A DNA stretch of 64,000 nucleotides from JAMLHH01 sp035515235 (GTDB lineage Bacteria > Bacteroidota > Bacteroidia > Chitinophagales > JADIYW01). The stretch is taken from the NCBI GenBank assembly GCA_035515235.1, contig DATJBS010000069.1:10728-74727 (forward strand), given 5' to 3'. Under the pieces are notes generated by a model. It had not been told where the DNA came from. It searched no databases and saw only the letters and a program-made list of their open reading frames with translations. How positions within the stretch are numbered: position 1 is the first letter of the stretch; every line of letters starts with the position of its first letter. Made by a program: the position numbers and the translations under genes. Shown here one piece after another: positions 36,538 to 45,395 of the stretch.

Positions 36538-36936
36538 ATGAAACAGATTGATCATATAGGCATTGCAGTCAATAATACAGAAGAAGGAATTCAGATGTTT
36601 AATGCGATTTTGGGAATAGAGCCTTTCCATAAAGAGGAAATCGTAAGTCAAAAATTGATTGCTACTTTTTACAAGATAGGTCCTACAAAAATTGAATTAT
36701 TAGAACCTACGTCTCCCGATAGTTCGGTTGGTAAATTTTTAGCTTCCAAAGGTTCTGGAGTTCATCATGTAGCTTTTGAAGTAGAAAATATTGTGGAGGA
36801 AATGGAAAGAATGAAATCTGAAGGTTTCAAGCCATTGACTGAAAAACCATATGTTGGAGCTTTGGGGAAATTGGTGTGCTTTTTTCATCCTAAATCTACA
36901 GGAGGCACTTTGATAGAGTTGTGTCAGAAGCAGTAA
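36538..36936 (+). CDS. mce: Methylmalonyl-CoA epimerase
   Basis: A 132-residue vicinal-oxygen-chelate protein. Metal ligands are visible: His in QIDHIGIAV, His in GVHHVAFEV and the glutamates in IELLEP and TLIELCQ. It interconverts the D and L forms of methylmalonyl-CoA in propionate metabolism. The ATG at 36538 is the proper start; the frame upstream overlaps the divergent cysteine desulfurase gene. A near-match promoter (TATTTTG) lies about 18 bases upstream, so the leader is very short. Confidence 0.9.
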   Translation: MKQIDHIGIAVNNTEEGIQMFNAILGIEPFHKEEIVSQKLIATFYKIGPTKIELLEPTSPDSSVGKFLASKGSGVHHVAFEVENIVEEMERMKSEGFKPLTEKPYVGALGKLVCFFHPKSTGGTLIELCQKQ

Positions 36937-37243
36937 TAGAGTGATGAGTATTAAAAAAGTGATGAATTATAAGTGATGAGATATGAGTTCTTTTTAACGA
37001 AAAGCAATTAAAATCTTAAAGATTTAAATTTTAATAAATACCTAGAGATTCTTCACTTCGACAGGCTCAGTGACCACACTTCGTCAGAACGTCATTTTTC
37101 AATAGTTAAATGACAATGGTCAAAACGGTCTACTGTCTGCGGTCTTTCTGTCTAACGTCTTTTTATATATTGCCTAAATTATCTTAATTTCTAAATGGTT
37201 TACAATACGCTTTTGTACTTTTAACATTGCACTTACAATTATT
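36937..37243. other. Noncoding gap with dispersed-repeat fragments
   Basis: No gene found. It contains cttcgacaggctcagtgacc (about 37057-37076), a sequence type I know as a common intergenic repeat in Bacteroidota, then cgtcagaacgtcattt, and runs like ctgtctgcggtctttctgtc. No clear promoter was seen for the next gene. Confidence 0.5.
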
Positions 37244-38674
37244 ATGAATACTAACATTTTATCTCAATTATATACTTCTTTCTTTCATCAATCTCCCAAA
37301 GAGATTATAAAACTACCTCAAGCTGGTTCAGATAGGACGTATTACAGATTATCTGATGATTTAAATACAGCTGTCGGTGTAGTCAATCACGATCAAAGAG
37401 AAAATGAAATTTTTATACATTTAGCTCAGCATTTTAAATCGAAAGGAGTTAATGTTCCAGAAATTTATGGTGTTTCTGAAGATGGATTATTGTATTTACA
37501 AGAAGACTTAGGGAGTACAGCATTATATGATTTAGTGAAAGGACAACCTTTTACAGAAGAAATTGAAAGCTTATACAAAGACACTTTATCAGCATTAATC
37601 GATTTGCAAATAGATGGAGCAAAAGACTTTGATTTTAATATTTGTTATCCAGTTCAGGAATTTGATAGAACGAGTATGTTTTGGGATTTGAATTCTTTTA
37701 AATATTATTTCGTCAGACCTTTGCGAGTTTTGTTTAATGAGACCAATTTGCAAAAAGATTTTCATCATTTGACACAATGGTTATTGGAAGAGCCTCATCA
37801 GTATTTTATGATGAGAGATTGCCAATCCAGAAACGTAATGATAAAAGGCGAGGTTCCGTATTTTATAGATTTTCAAGGAGGAAGAAAAGGTGCTTTGCAA
37901 TATGATGTAGCGTCCTTGTTATGGCAAGCTGGTGCACAAATCCCTATGGATAAACGAGCTGATTTGTTAGAGTTTTATCTGCAACAAGTGTCAGAGAAAA
38001 TTTCAATTACAGATGCAGAAGAATTTAGAAACAGATATTATGGTTTTCTGCTCATCAGAATGTTGCAAGTTTTAGGAGCGTATGGTTTTAGAGGATTGTT
38101 TGAAGGAAGAAGTCATTTTATAGAAAGTATTCCTCCAGCTTTGAAAAATATCGATTGGTTCATGAAGAATATTCAACTACCGATTGAGTTGCCCGAAATC
38201 TATAAAGTGTTATCGAATATTGTTCAACATGAAAGATTCCAAACTCCAGCTTGGCAAAAGAAAGATAAAAAGCTAAAAATAGCTGTCAATAGTTTTTCTT
38301 TCAAAAGAGGACTTCCAAAAGACTTAAGTGGAAATGGAGGTGGATTTATTTTTGATTGTAGAGGAATTCACAATCCTGGCAGATACGAACCGTATAAAAA
38401 ATTGACTGGAAAAGATCCTGAAGTGATTAGTTTTCTCAAGTCTAAAAGTAAAATTCAAGAATTTTTAGATGTCATTTTCAAAACAATAGACATCAACGTT
38501 CAAGATTATTTGGAAAGAGATTTTGAAAATCTACAAATCAATTTTGGTTGTACTGGCGGCCAACATCGTTCTGTTTATAGTGCCGAAGCTACGAAACAGT
38601 ATATTGAAAGCAAGTACGGTATTCCTGTAGAAATTCATCATGTAGAACAAGAACTAAAAGGAAATTTTATCTAA
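37244..38674 (+). CDS. AmgK-like sugar kinase fused to a RapZ C-terminal domain
   Basis: A 476-residue two-domain protein. Residues 1-330 are an aminoglycoside-phosphotransferase-fold kinase: SDRTYYRL (29-36), catalytic loop RDCQSRN (Asp192, Asn197) and IDFQGGR (Asp209), closest in pattern to AmgK, the N-acetylmuramate/GlcNAc kinase of wall recycling. Residues about 343-476 match the C-terminal domain of RapZ, including RGIHNPGR and GCTGGQHRSVY (435-445); the RapZ N-terminal nucleotide-binding half is missing. The stop overlaps the start of the nucleotidyltransferase gene (TAATG), so they are coupled. The pair probably forms an AmgK-MurU-type anomeric sugar activation route; the RapZ part may sense amino sugar. 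Confidence 0.82.
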   Translation: MNTNILSQLYTSFFHQSPKEIIKLPQAGSDRTYYRLSDDLNTAVGVVNHDQRENEIFIHLAQHFKSKGVNVPEIYGVSEDGLLYLQEDLGSTALYDLVKGQPFTEEIESLYKDTLSALIDLQIDGAKDFDFNICYPVQEFDRTSMFWDLNSFKYYFVRPLRVLFNETNLQKDFHHLTQWLLEEPHQYFMMRDCQSRNVMIKGEVPYFIDFQGGRKGALQYDVASLLWQAGAQIPMDKRADLLEFYLQQVSEKISITDAEEFRNRYYGFLLIRMLQVLGAYGFRGLFEGRSHFIESIPPALKNIDWFMKNIQLPIELPEIYKVLSNIVQHERFQTPAWQKKDKKLKIAVNSFSFKRGLPKDLSGNGGGFIFDCRGIHNPGRYEPYKKLTGKDPEVISFLKSKSKIQEFLDVIFKTIDINVQDYLERDFENLQINFGCTGGQHRSVYSAEATKQYIESKYGIPVEIHHVEQELKGNFI

Positions 38675-39375
38675 TGAAAGCGATGATTTTTGCTGCTGGT
38701 TTAGGCACGAGATTGAGACCTATTACTGATACTGTTCCGAAAGCGATGGTGGAAGTAGGTCATCAACCTATGTTAAAACTTGTTTTGGATAGATGTCATC
38801 AATCAGGAATCACTCAAGTCGTGGTCAATGTTCATTATCTACCAGAAGTGATTACAGATTTCTTGAAAACATATTACAGTCCAGGAATGCAAGTTTTCAT
38901 CTCTGACGAATCAGATGAAATATTAGAAACAGGTGGCGGCTTATTGAAAGCAAAAGATTTTTTTAATGATGGTCAACCTTTTTTAATTGCGAATGCTGAT
39001 GTTTTGACGAATATTGATATTCCAATGTTTTTTGAAGCACATCAAAGATTAGGAGGAGTAGCTACACTAGCTGTTAGAGATAGAAATACAAGCAGAAAGC
39101 TTTTGTTTGGACTAGATGGAAGGCTGCAAGGCCGAGCTAATGGAGAAGACGGTGTAGAGCTGGCTTTTAGCGGATATCATATCGTCAGCCCAGAAATATT
39201 TAACTATATCACTAGAACTGGAAAGTTTTCTATTATGGAGGCATATTTAGATATCTGTCAAGAGCATTCCATTTTTGCATATCCTCATCAAGATGATATT
39301 TGGATAGATATTGGTACGGTAGATAAATTGAAGGAAGCCAATTTAGTGTATGAAAAGAATAAGGGTTTGTTTTGA
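38674..39375 (+). CDS. Sugar-1-phosphate nucleotidyltransferase, MurU-like
   Basis: A 233-residue nucleotidyltransferase with the signature MIFAAGLGTRLRPIT, then PKAMVEVGHQPML (Lys23 binds phosphate), ETGGGLLKA and NADVLTNID (metal-binding Asp). It transfers NMP to a sugar-1-phosphate. Short length with no C-terminal hexapeptide domain and coupling to the AmgK-like gene point to MurU (UDP-MurNAc formation in wall recycling), though other sugar substrates are possible. It ends 2 bp from a convergent gene. Confidence 0.85.
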   Translation: MKAMIFAAGLGTRLRPITDTVPKAMVEVGHQPMLKLVLDRCHQSGITQVVVNVHYLPEVITDFLKTYYSPGMQVFISDESDEILETGGGLLKAKDFFNDGQPFLIANADVLTNIDIPMFFEAHQRLGGVATLAVRDRNTSRKLLFGLDGRLQGRANGEDGVELAFSGYHIVSPEIFNYITRTGKFSIMEAYLDICQEHSIFAYPHQDDIWIDIGTVDKLKEANLVYEKNKGLF

Positions 39376-39377
39376 AA

Positions 39378-39899
39378 TTAAAATTTAAACGAACTCATCA
39401 TTTTCTTAATAATTGGAGAAAGTATTTCTGCTTCATTTTGATTATATGAAGCATTAATAGCATACTCATATTTACCAGAGCTGTAAATATATAATTCTGA
39501 AATAAGAAATTTTCCTGTGCTAAGTAGAGATTTCATTTTTATATAATAACATTCTTTGTTATTTAATGAACGTCGTTCTTTTAATAATATATCAACACTT
39601 TTAAAGTTAGAATTTTTAAAACCATTGGCTAATTGAGTTGTAGATAGTTTTTCGATTTCTTTTATATAACCTTCTGTAGAAAATTGCGTAGAACTAACGG
39701 AAACAATAAAGGAATTTCCATTTCCATCTATTAATTTGAAATCTATGTTGGGCATATAATAGACATCCTTTATCTTCCAGATTTCAGGATAACTTAATGT
39801 ATATCCGTATTTAGAACTTTTAAATGTATTCTGTGCATTTAATTGAAAGGTCATAAAGCACATCAAAGCCAAAAATAAAATTTTAATATTTTTATTCAT
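39378..39899 (-). CDS. Secreted PsbP/DUF1795-like protein of unknown function
   Basis: A 173-residue protein with a signal peptide (residues 1-22, ending LNAQN). The mature part begins FKSSKYGYTLSYPEIW, the opening typical of PsbP-like folds (alpha/beta sandwich, often secreted in Bacteroidota), and ends with a KMMSSFKF helix. No catalytic motif is visible, and no function can be assigned. It converges with the MurU-like gene, leaving almost no gap. Confidence 0.6.
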   Translation of the reverse strand: MNKNIKILFLALMCFMTFQLNAQNTFKSSKYGYTLSYPEIWKIKDVYYMPNIDFKLIDGNGNSFIVSVSSTQFSTEGYIKEIEKLSTTQLANGFKNSNFKSVDILLKERRSLNNKECYYIKMKSLLSTGKFLISELYIYSSGKYEYAINASYNQNEAEILSPIIKKMMSSFKF

Positions 39900-40134
39900 T
39901 TTAGAATGATTTTAGTTTGAAAAAATATCAGCTAATGGAAATATTCGATAACTCATTTTTAAAATTAGTTCTAATAAAAATAATCATTTAAACTATTAAT
40001 TCCATCTCCATTTATGAGCAATATCACGCGCAAAGGATAGTAGTGATATCGTAACGAAGTGGAGATACAAACGGATAGCCTGACCCGCAACGAAGTAGAG
40101 GGATGCGCCCAAATTTTAAAAAAAGAAGAGATCT
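39900..40134. other. Gap with a degenerate dispersed repeat
   Basis: AT-rich at first, then from about 40015 a more GC-rich stretch containing gtaacgaagtggagatac and ggatagcctgacccgcaac. The order 'aacgaag...gatagcc(c/t)gacccg' recurs at about 60855-60895. No coding potential was recognised. Confidence 0.5.
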
Positions 40135-41391
40135 CTAAGTTTTCCTTTCTTTTTTCTTAGCTGCAGGGAAAAGAATATTATTCAAAATCAATCTGTATCC
40201 TGGAGAATTTGGATGAAGATTTAAATCTGTTGGAGGGTCACCTACTAAGTGCCTATAATCTTCGGGATCATGGCCACCGTAGAAAGTCCATGTTCCTTTT
40301 CCAATATTGCCATGAATATATCTCGCTTCATTAAATGCTTTGTTCTCTCCTAGAATTAAAACGTCCTTTTTAATCAATGGCTTTTTGAAAGCTGTCGTTT
40401 GCCCCATAAATCCTTTGATGAGGTTGGTGTGGTTCTGTGTCAACATAGTAGGTACTTGATCCCACTTTGCGGAGAATTCAAATATGCTAAAGAAGTCCAT
40501 TTTTTCCTCTACGGGACGAATACCGGGCACATCAATATCTGAATACTCGTATTCCATAGGATTGGTAACGAGCTTAAAGTTTTCAAACGCAAATGTTTTA
40601 CTGTAATCCAACTTTTCTTGAGCCTGAGGATCCATCGGGTCTCCATCAAATACTTGGTGGCAAATATCTACGCCTTCTGCCGATAATGCAATATCATAAG
40701 AATCCGTAGCAGAACACATCGCAAACATAAAACCTCCTCCAACAACAAATTCTTTCACCTTTTTAGACACCGCTAATTTCTCTTGTGAAACCTTAGCAAA
40801 ACCTCTTTTCTTTGCTAATTCTTCCGCATCTTTTTGTTGCTGAATATACCAAGGAGCATTTCTATAATTGGCGAAAAATTTACCATATTGACCTGTAAAG
40901 TCCTCATGATGTAGATGCAACCAATCATAAAGTACCAATTCGTCGTCTAGTATTTCTTCGTCATAAATAACAGTATAAGGAATCTCTGCGTAGGTCAGAA
41001 CTAATGTCACAGCATCATCCCAAGGCAATTTTCCTGGCGGACTATAAACAGCCACTTTGGGTGCTTTCTCCAATCGGACTGCGTCCATATTGATTTCAGG
41101 TTGGGCGATTTCATCTAAAATAGAAGACATAGAAGCGTCGGCTATATTTTGATATTTCACTCCTCGAATCAGACATTCTTTCTCTAAAAATGTATTGGAT
41201 TTAATAGCGAAACTTCCACCTTTATAATTGAGTAGCCAATCTACTTCTACTCCCTTTTCTAATGCTAGAAATGCAATTCCATATGCTTTAAGATGATTCG
41301 TTTGGGTTTCGTCCATAGGAATCAAAGTGTAAGCAGCATGTATATACTGCACGAAAAACATGGTAATAATGAAAGAAAGGCATTTTTGCAT
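40135..41391 (-). CDS. Conserved exported Bacteroidota protein (often named 'asparagine synthetase B')
   Basis: A 418-residue protein with a signal peptide (about residues 1-19, ending IHAAY). The opening YTLIPMDETQTNHLKAYGIAF and the end YGGHDPEDYRHLVGDPPTDL are, from memory, features of a Bacteroidota family often labelled asparagine synthetase B. The sequence lacks the N-terminal cysteine and the ATP-binding SGGxDS loop of AsnB, so that name is doubtful. Residues about 115-230 (VAVYSPPGKLPWDD, FVVGGGFMFAMCSATDSY) look like a class I glutamine-amidotransferase/ThuA-like fold, and the last third supports the same. Function unknown. Confidence 0.65.
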   Translation of the reverse strand: MQKCLSFIITMFFVQYIHAAYTLIPMDETQTNHLKAYGIAFLALEKGVEVDWLLNYKGGSFAIKSNTFLEKECLIRGVKYQNIADASMSSILDEIAQPEINMDAVRLEKAPKVAVYSPPGKLPWDDAVTLVLTYAEIPYTVIYDEEILDDELVLYDWLHLHHEDFTGQYGKFFANYRNAPWYIQQQKDAEELAKKRGFAKVSQEKLAVSKKVKEFVVGGGFMFAMCSATDSYDIALSAEGVDICHQVFDGDPMDPQAQEKLDYSKTFAFENFKLVTNPMEYEYSDIDVPGIRPVEEKMDFFSIFEFSAKWDQVPTMLTQNHTNLIKGFMGQTTAFKKPLIKKDVLILGENKAFNEARYIHGNIGKGTWTFYGGHDPEDYRHLVGDPPTDLNLHPNSPGYRLILNNILFPAAKKKERKT

Positions 41392-41444
41392 GGTCTAATT
41401 TACTAATTTCATTTAATGATGTTCCTCTTAATAATTTCTAAAAA

Positions 41445-41996
41445 ATGTTATTGAAGATTTTCTCTTCTTTTATTCAGGACGGAATGATGTTATTGATGTC
41501 AGTTGCAGACCAAATTGCATTCTTTCATGGAGTTAATTTGATACAGAATTTAACTTTGTTGGTTTGTTTTGTGATTGGTCCCTGGCAATTTATTCCCATT
41601 TTATATAGAAGAAAACCAACACTTCATTTTGCTTTAGGTAATGTATATGTCATGCTGGTCTTAATTCTATCTGCACCGACTTTAATCGTCTCAGCTTTTG
41701 GTGAAGATGGTATTTTAAAGATATTGTATGTTTTAATATTGGGAGCAATCTGGTGGTGGACTACTCGAAGAGGTATCTTTTATATTTCAAATAAAAAGTG
41801 GTTGCTTCATTTGAAATGGATGATAGGAAGTTATTTAACGCTGATTAATATTGTAGTGTTGAAGTTAGTCGTTCATTTTCAAGCTCATATGATTATATCG
41901 TATTTATTAGGAGCTTCTTCATTATTACTGTTTTATGCTTTAGCCCAATCTGCTCTACCTCAAAAGATATTAAAGTCTTATTTGAAAATGGAATAG
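41445..41996 (+). CDS. Four- to five-helix membrane protein, DUF2306-like
   Basis: A 183-residue membrane protein with hydrophobic helices at about residues 33-52, 65-85, 90-106, 125-145 and 150-172. The HFALGNVYVM and WWTTRRGIFY...HLKWMIGSY features (paired His and Arg between helices) resemble the DUF2306 family, whose function is unknown. It diverges from the exported protein gene and converges with glyS. Confidence 0.55.
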   Translation: MLLKIFSSFIQDGMMLLMSVADQIAFFHGVNLIQNLTLLVCFVIGPWQFIPILYRRKPTLHFALGNVYVMLVLILSAPTLIVSAFGEDGILKILYVLILGAIWWWTTRRGIFYISNKKWLLHLKWMIGSYLTLINIVVLKLVVHFQAHMIISYLLGASSLLLFYALAQSALPQKILKSYLKME

Positions 41997-42013
41997 TAAT
42001 TGACATGCTGGAA

Positions 42014-42041
42014 TAAAAAAAGCCATCTACAAGAGATGGCT
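42014..42041 (-). terminator. Terminator of glyS (possibly bidirectional)
   Basis: AGCCATCT (42021-42028) pairs with AGATGGCT (42034-42041) across a 5-base loop. On the minus strand it is followed by a T7 run; on the plus strand the tail gattatt is weaker. Confidence 0.85.
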
Positions 42042-42067
42042 GATTATTATTGATATCTAAGAACAGT

Positions 42068-43588
42068 TTATAAAGTCTTTTTCAAAAGCTCATTCATATC
42101 TACTTTCTTTCTGACAATTCCTTCTACTTCATCAATATGTACTCGAGTTTGTTCCATAGTATCTCGCTCGCGAATTGTAACAGTGTTGTCTTCTAAAGTT
42201 TGATGGTCTACAGTAATACAGAATGGAGTACCTAGAGCATCCATACGTCTGTAGCGCTTACCAATACTATCCTTCTCTTCATAAAACACTCTGCCTACAA
42301 ATCTTAATTGATTGTAAATCTCCATGGCTTTGTCTGGAAGTCCGTCTTTTTTCAATAAAGGTAAAACAGCTACTTTGATAGGAGCTAAAGCTGGAGGAAG
42401 ACTCATTACAGTACGAGTTTCACCGTTTTCTAAAGTCTCTTCTTTTAGAGCATCACTCAAAACTCTTAAGAACATTCTGTCCAATCCTATAGAAGTTTCT
42501 ACGACATAAGGAATGTAGTTTTGATTGAGTTCGCTATCGAAATACTGTAATTTTTTACCACTAAAATTTTGGTGTTCTCTCAAGTCAAAATCAGTACGAG
42601 AGTGTATACCTTCTAATTCTTTAAATCCAAAAGGAAAACGGTATTGAATATCTTCAGCTGCATTAGCATAGTGTGCTAATTTTTCATGAAGATGAAAGCG
42701 CAAACTTTCTGGATCAGTTCCTAAAGCTAAGTGCCATTGAAGTCGAATGTTTTTCCATTTTTCAAACCATTCCAACTCCGTACCTGGACGAACGAAAAAT
42801 TGCATTTCCATTTGTTCAAACTCTCTCATTCTGAAGACAAACTGACGAGCTACAATTTCATTACGGAATGCTTTTCCTATCTGTGCGATGCCGAAAGGAA
42901 TTTTCATTCTTGCAGACTTCTGTACATTTAAGAAGTTAACAAAAATACCTTGTGCCGTTTCTGGACGCAAGTACAAATCTGTAGCAGATTCGTCCAAAGC
43001 ACCTAGTTTAGTAGCGAACATTAAATTGAACTGACGTACATCTGTCCAGTTTTTGCTACCACTGACTTCACATGCAATTTCGTATTCTTCTATGAGTTCT
43101 TTATATCTATTAAAGTCAGCAGCTTCAGCAGCTTTGATATATTCTGCTTCAAGGATTAATCCTTTATTATAATCACGACTAGCTTTAGCTTTTTCTTCAT
43201 TTGAAGCGTCTGCAGCTATACCTTTTTTGTTCAGCTCCTTTTGACCCTTCTCTTTGTATTTCTCGATTTTTTCTTCAAGAAGTACGTCAGCACGGTATCT
43301 TTTCTTAGAATCTTTATTATCAATTAATGGATCACTGAAACTATCCACGTGTCCTGAGGCTTTCCAAGTAGTCGGGTGCATGAAAATCGCAGAATCTAAT
43401 CCGACGATATTGTCATTCATTTGGACCATACTCTTCCACCAATATTCCTTAATTGCATTTTTGAGCTCTACACCAAAAGGTCCGTAGTCATAAACTGCTC
43501 CTAAATTGTCATAAATCTCACTAGATGGGAAAACAAACCCATACTCCTTACAGTGAGAAACTATCTTTTGTAAATCGACTTCCGCCAT
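42068..43588 (-). CDS. glyS: Glycyl-tRNA synthetase, homodimeric type
   Basis: A 506-residue class II enzyme from the ATG at 43588, which gives MAEVDLQKIVSHCKEYGFVF; an upstream in-frame ATG would lie before the promoter. Motifs: GAVYDYGPFGVELK, LRPETAQGIFVNF (motif 2 region), FRNEIVARQFVFRMREFEQME in parts, and the C-terminal anticodon-binding domain (about 410-500). This is the alpha2 enzyme, not the alpha/beta bacterial type. A TATCTTTG box 8 bases upstream suggests an almost leaderless mRNA. Confidence 0.95.
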   Translation of the reverse strand: MAEVDLQKIVSHCKEYGFVFPSSEIYDNLGAVYDYGPFGVELKNAIKEYWWKSMVQMNDNIVGLDSAIFMHPTTWKASGHVDSFSDPLIDNKDSKKRYRADVLLEEKIEKYKEKGQKELNKKGIAADASNEEKAKASRDYNKGLILEAEYIKAAEAADFNRYKELIEEYEIACEVSGSKNWTDVRQFNLMFATKLGALDESATDLYLRPETAQGIFVNFLNVQKSARMKIPFGIAQIGKAFRNEIVARQFVFRMREFEQMEMQFFVRPGTELEWFEKWKNIRLQWHLALGTDPESLRFHLHEKLAHYANAAEDIQYRFPFGFKELEGIHSRTDFDLREHQNFSGKKLQYFDSELNQNYIPYVVETSIGLDRMFLRVLSDALKEETLENGETRTVMSLPPALAPIKVAVLPLLKKDGLPDKAMEIYNQLRFVGRVFYEEKDSIGKRYRRMDALGTPFCITVDHQTLEDNTVTIRERDTMEQTRVHIDEVEGIVRKKVDMNELLKKTL

Positions 43589-43595
43589 AATGGTG

Positions 43596-43603
43596 CAAAG
43601 ATA
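43596..43603 (-). promoter_or_regulatory. -7 promoter element TATCTTTG immediately upstream of glyS
   Basis: On the minus strand the bases read TATCTTTG, a perfect TAnnTTTG match, ending only 7 bases before the A of the ATG at 43588. The transcript would begin within about 5 bases of the start codon. Confidence 0.5.
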
Positions 43604-43728
43604 GAAAATGAAGAGAACATTTGATAAAGGAATCAATATTTGAGTGCAAAGCTTGATCCTTTCTTGATGTAAATATCAAAAGTTATATAAATACTGATGT
43701 CTAGAATAGTTTTCAGTGCAAAAAAGAC

Positions 43729-43761
43729 AAAAAAAAGAGGATTGATATGAAATCATCCTCT
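43729..43761 (-). terminator. Terminator after rng
   Basis: On the minus strand AGAGGATGAT (43752-43761) pairs with ATCAATCCTCT (43736-43746) with one bulge, followed by a T-rich run. It lies just past the rng stop codon. Confidence 0.8.
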
Positions 43762-43768
43762 TTCCGTT

Positions 43769-45316
43769 TTATTTTTCTATTAGATCTCGTTGTTTATTGA
43801 GAACGTAAAACTCATTCAATGTCAATGAGGAGTCTTCTAAAATATCAATGACAATTCCTGATTGAACTAACCATTGCCACTTTTTAGGAAGCCAACCTTT
43901 TTGTAAATAAGCAGAAATTAATGGATGTACCACTAAGTTGTATTTGTTTCCTGCTTCTTTATATCCTTTTAGTGATGCTATTTCGTTTTCGATTTCTTTG
44001 CAGATGACGTCTGGAAATATAGTTTCTTGTTGACTTGGATGTATTTCATTTTCATCTTCTATGATGATTTCTGAACGTACTCTTTGGCGAGTAATTTCCA
44101 TCAAACCAAATTTGCTGATAGGAAGAATACTGTGCTTTGCTCTATCTGAACGCATTACTTCTTCCAAAACTTGGAGAACTTTAACTCTGTATTCACCAGA
44201 TTTCATGTCAATAAAGTCAATGACAATAATTCCTCCAAGATCTCTTACTCTAAGTTGTCTAGCGATTTCAATTGCAGCTTCACAGTTGACATTAAAAGCG
44301 TTAGTATCTTGATCCAAAGTTGTATTAATTTTTGGACCACTATTGACATCGATGACATGTAAGGCTTCTGTATGTTCTATTACCAAATAAGCTCCGCTTT
44401 TAAGCGTAACATTTTTGCCAAAAGAATTTTTCAGTTGTCTTGAAACATCAAATTCATCAAATATAGGTCTCAGACCTCTGTATAGCTCTAGCTTATCAGA
44501 GTGTTGAGGAGCATTGTCTTCTAGATAGGTTTTAAGCTGATCAAACAGTTTAGCGTTGTCACAGATTACTCTTTCAAAAGAGTCATTGAGCATGTCTCTA
44601 ATCAAAGAGAAAGATCGACCCATTTCTGACAATAATCTTCTTGGAGCTTTAGGTTCAGGAAGTCCATTTTTGATTTTCTCCCACTTCACCATTAGGTTTT
44701 CAATATCGTTATTGAATTCCGCTTCTCCTTGAAATTGTGCATTAGTTCTGACTACTAAACCAAAATTCTTTGGTCTAATTTTTTCGATGGCTTCAGAGAG
44801 TCTCTGACGTTCATCGCTGTCAGTAATTTTTTTAGATATACCAACACTATTGACAAAAGGTGCTAAGACAACGTATCTGCCAGGTATAGTTACTTCGCAG
44901 GTCATTCTAGGCCCTTTTGTAGAAATTGCTTCTTTCATTATCTGGGTAATGACCCAGTCTCCTTTTTGGAGCACCTCCTGAATTTTACCGTCTTTGGGTA
45001 TTAATTCTTCCAGCTCAAAGTCACTTAATAGAGCAGATTGCTCCTTATTAGAGACATTTTGAGTAAATTTTTTCAGGCTGAGAAGGCTAGGACTTAAATC
45101 AGAATAGTGAATGAAGGCGTCTTTATCGTGACCTATATCAACGAAAGCAGCATTCAGTCCAGGATTGATTTTTTTAATTCGCCCTAAATATATATCGCCG
45201 GCAGAAAAACCATTTTGATCATAGCGATCAATATGATATTCTAACAACCTTTTATTTTCCAGTAGTGCAATTTCTACCCCAATAGCGTTAGAGTGTATAA
45301 CAAGTTCTCTAACCAC
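43769..45316 (-). CDS. rng: Ribonuclease E/G family endoribonuclease
   Basis: A 515-residue enzyme like RNase G. It has an S1 RNA-binding domain (about 37-130; DIYLGRIKKINPGLNAAFVDIG in parts, DAFIHYSDL), the 5'-sensor region and the DNase I-like catalytic domain with HVIDVNSG (Asp323) and VIDFIDM (Asp367). It cuts single-stranded RNA in mRNA decay and rRNA maturation. The zinc-link cysteines (CPxC) expected after ITRQRVR (408-414) are not present; the region instead reads EDENEIHPSQQETIFP. Upstream on the same strand lies a 30-codon basic gene, separated by a perfect 11-bp hairpin. Confidence 0.92.
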   Translation of the reverse strand: MVRELVIHSNAIGVEIALLENKRLLEYHIDRYDQNGFSAGDIYLGRIKKINPGLNAAFVDIGHDKDAFIHYSDLSPSLLSLKKFTQNVSNKEQSALLSDFELEELIPKDGKIQEVLQKGDWVITQIMKEAISTKGPRMTCEVTIPGRYVVLAPFVNSVGISKKITDSDERQRLSEAIEKIRPKNFGLVVRTNAQFQGEAEFNNDIENLMVKWEKIKNGLPEPKAPRRLLSEMGRSFSLIRDMLNDSFERVICDNAKLFDQLKTYLEDNAPQHSDKLELYRGLRPIFDEFDVSRQLKNSFGKNVTLKSGAYLVIEHTEALHVIDVNSGPKINTTLDQDTNAFNVNCEAAIEIARQLRVRDLGGIIVIDFIDMKSGEYRVKVLQVLEEVMRSDRAKHSILPISKFGLMEITRQRVRSEIIIEDENEIHPSQQETIFPDVICKEIENEIASLKGYKEAGNKYNLVVHPLISAYLQKGWLPKKWQWLVQSGIVIDILEDSSLTLNEFYVLNKQRDLIEK

Positions 45317-45338
45317 GGTGATAGATTTTAAAATTAAA

Positions 45339-45371
45339 AAGAATAGATAAGCCTGGTTATCAGGCTTATCT
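45339..45371 (-). terminator. Hairpin between the 30-codon basic gene and rng (terminator or attenuator)
   Basis: AGATAAGCCTG (45345-45355) and CAGGCTTATCT (45361-45371) pair perfectly with a 5-base loop. On the minus strand the next bases are ttctttttaatttta, a good U-rich tail. It would end or reduce transcription into rng, whose start is 29 bases downstream of the stem. Confidence 0.75.
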
Positions 45372-45395
45372 GTTAAAATTAATAGAAATTAATTT

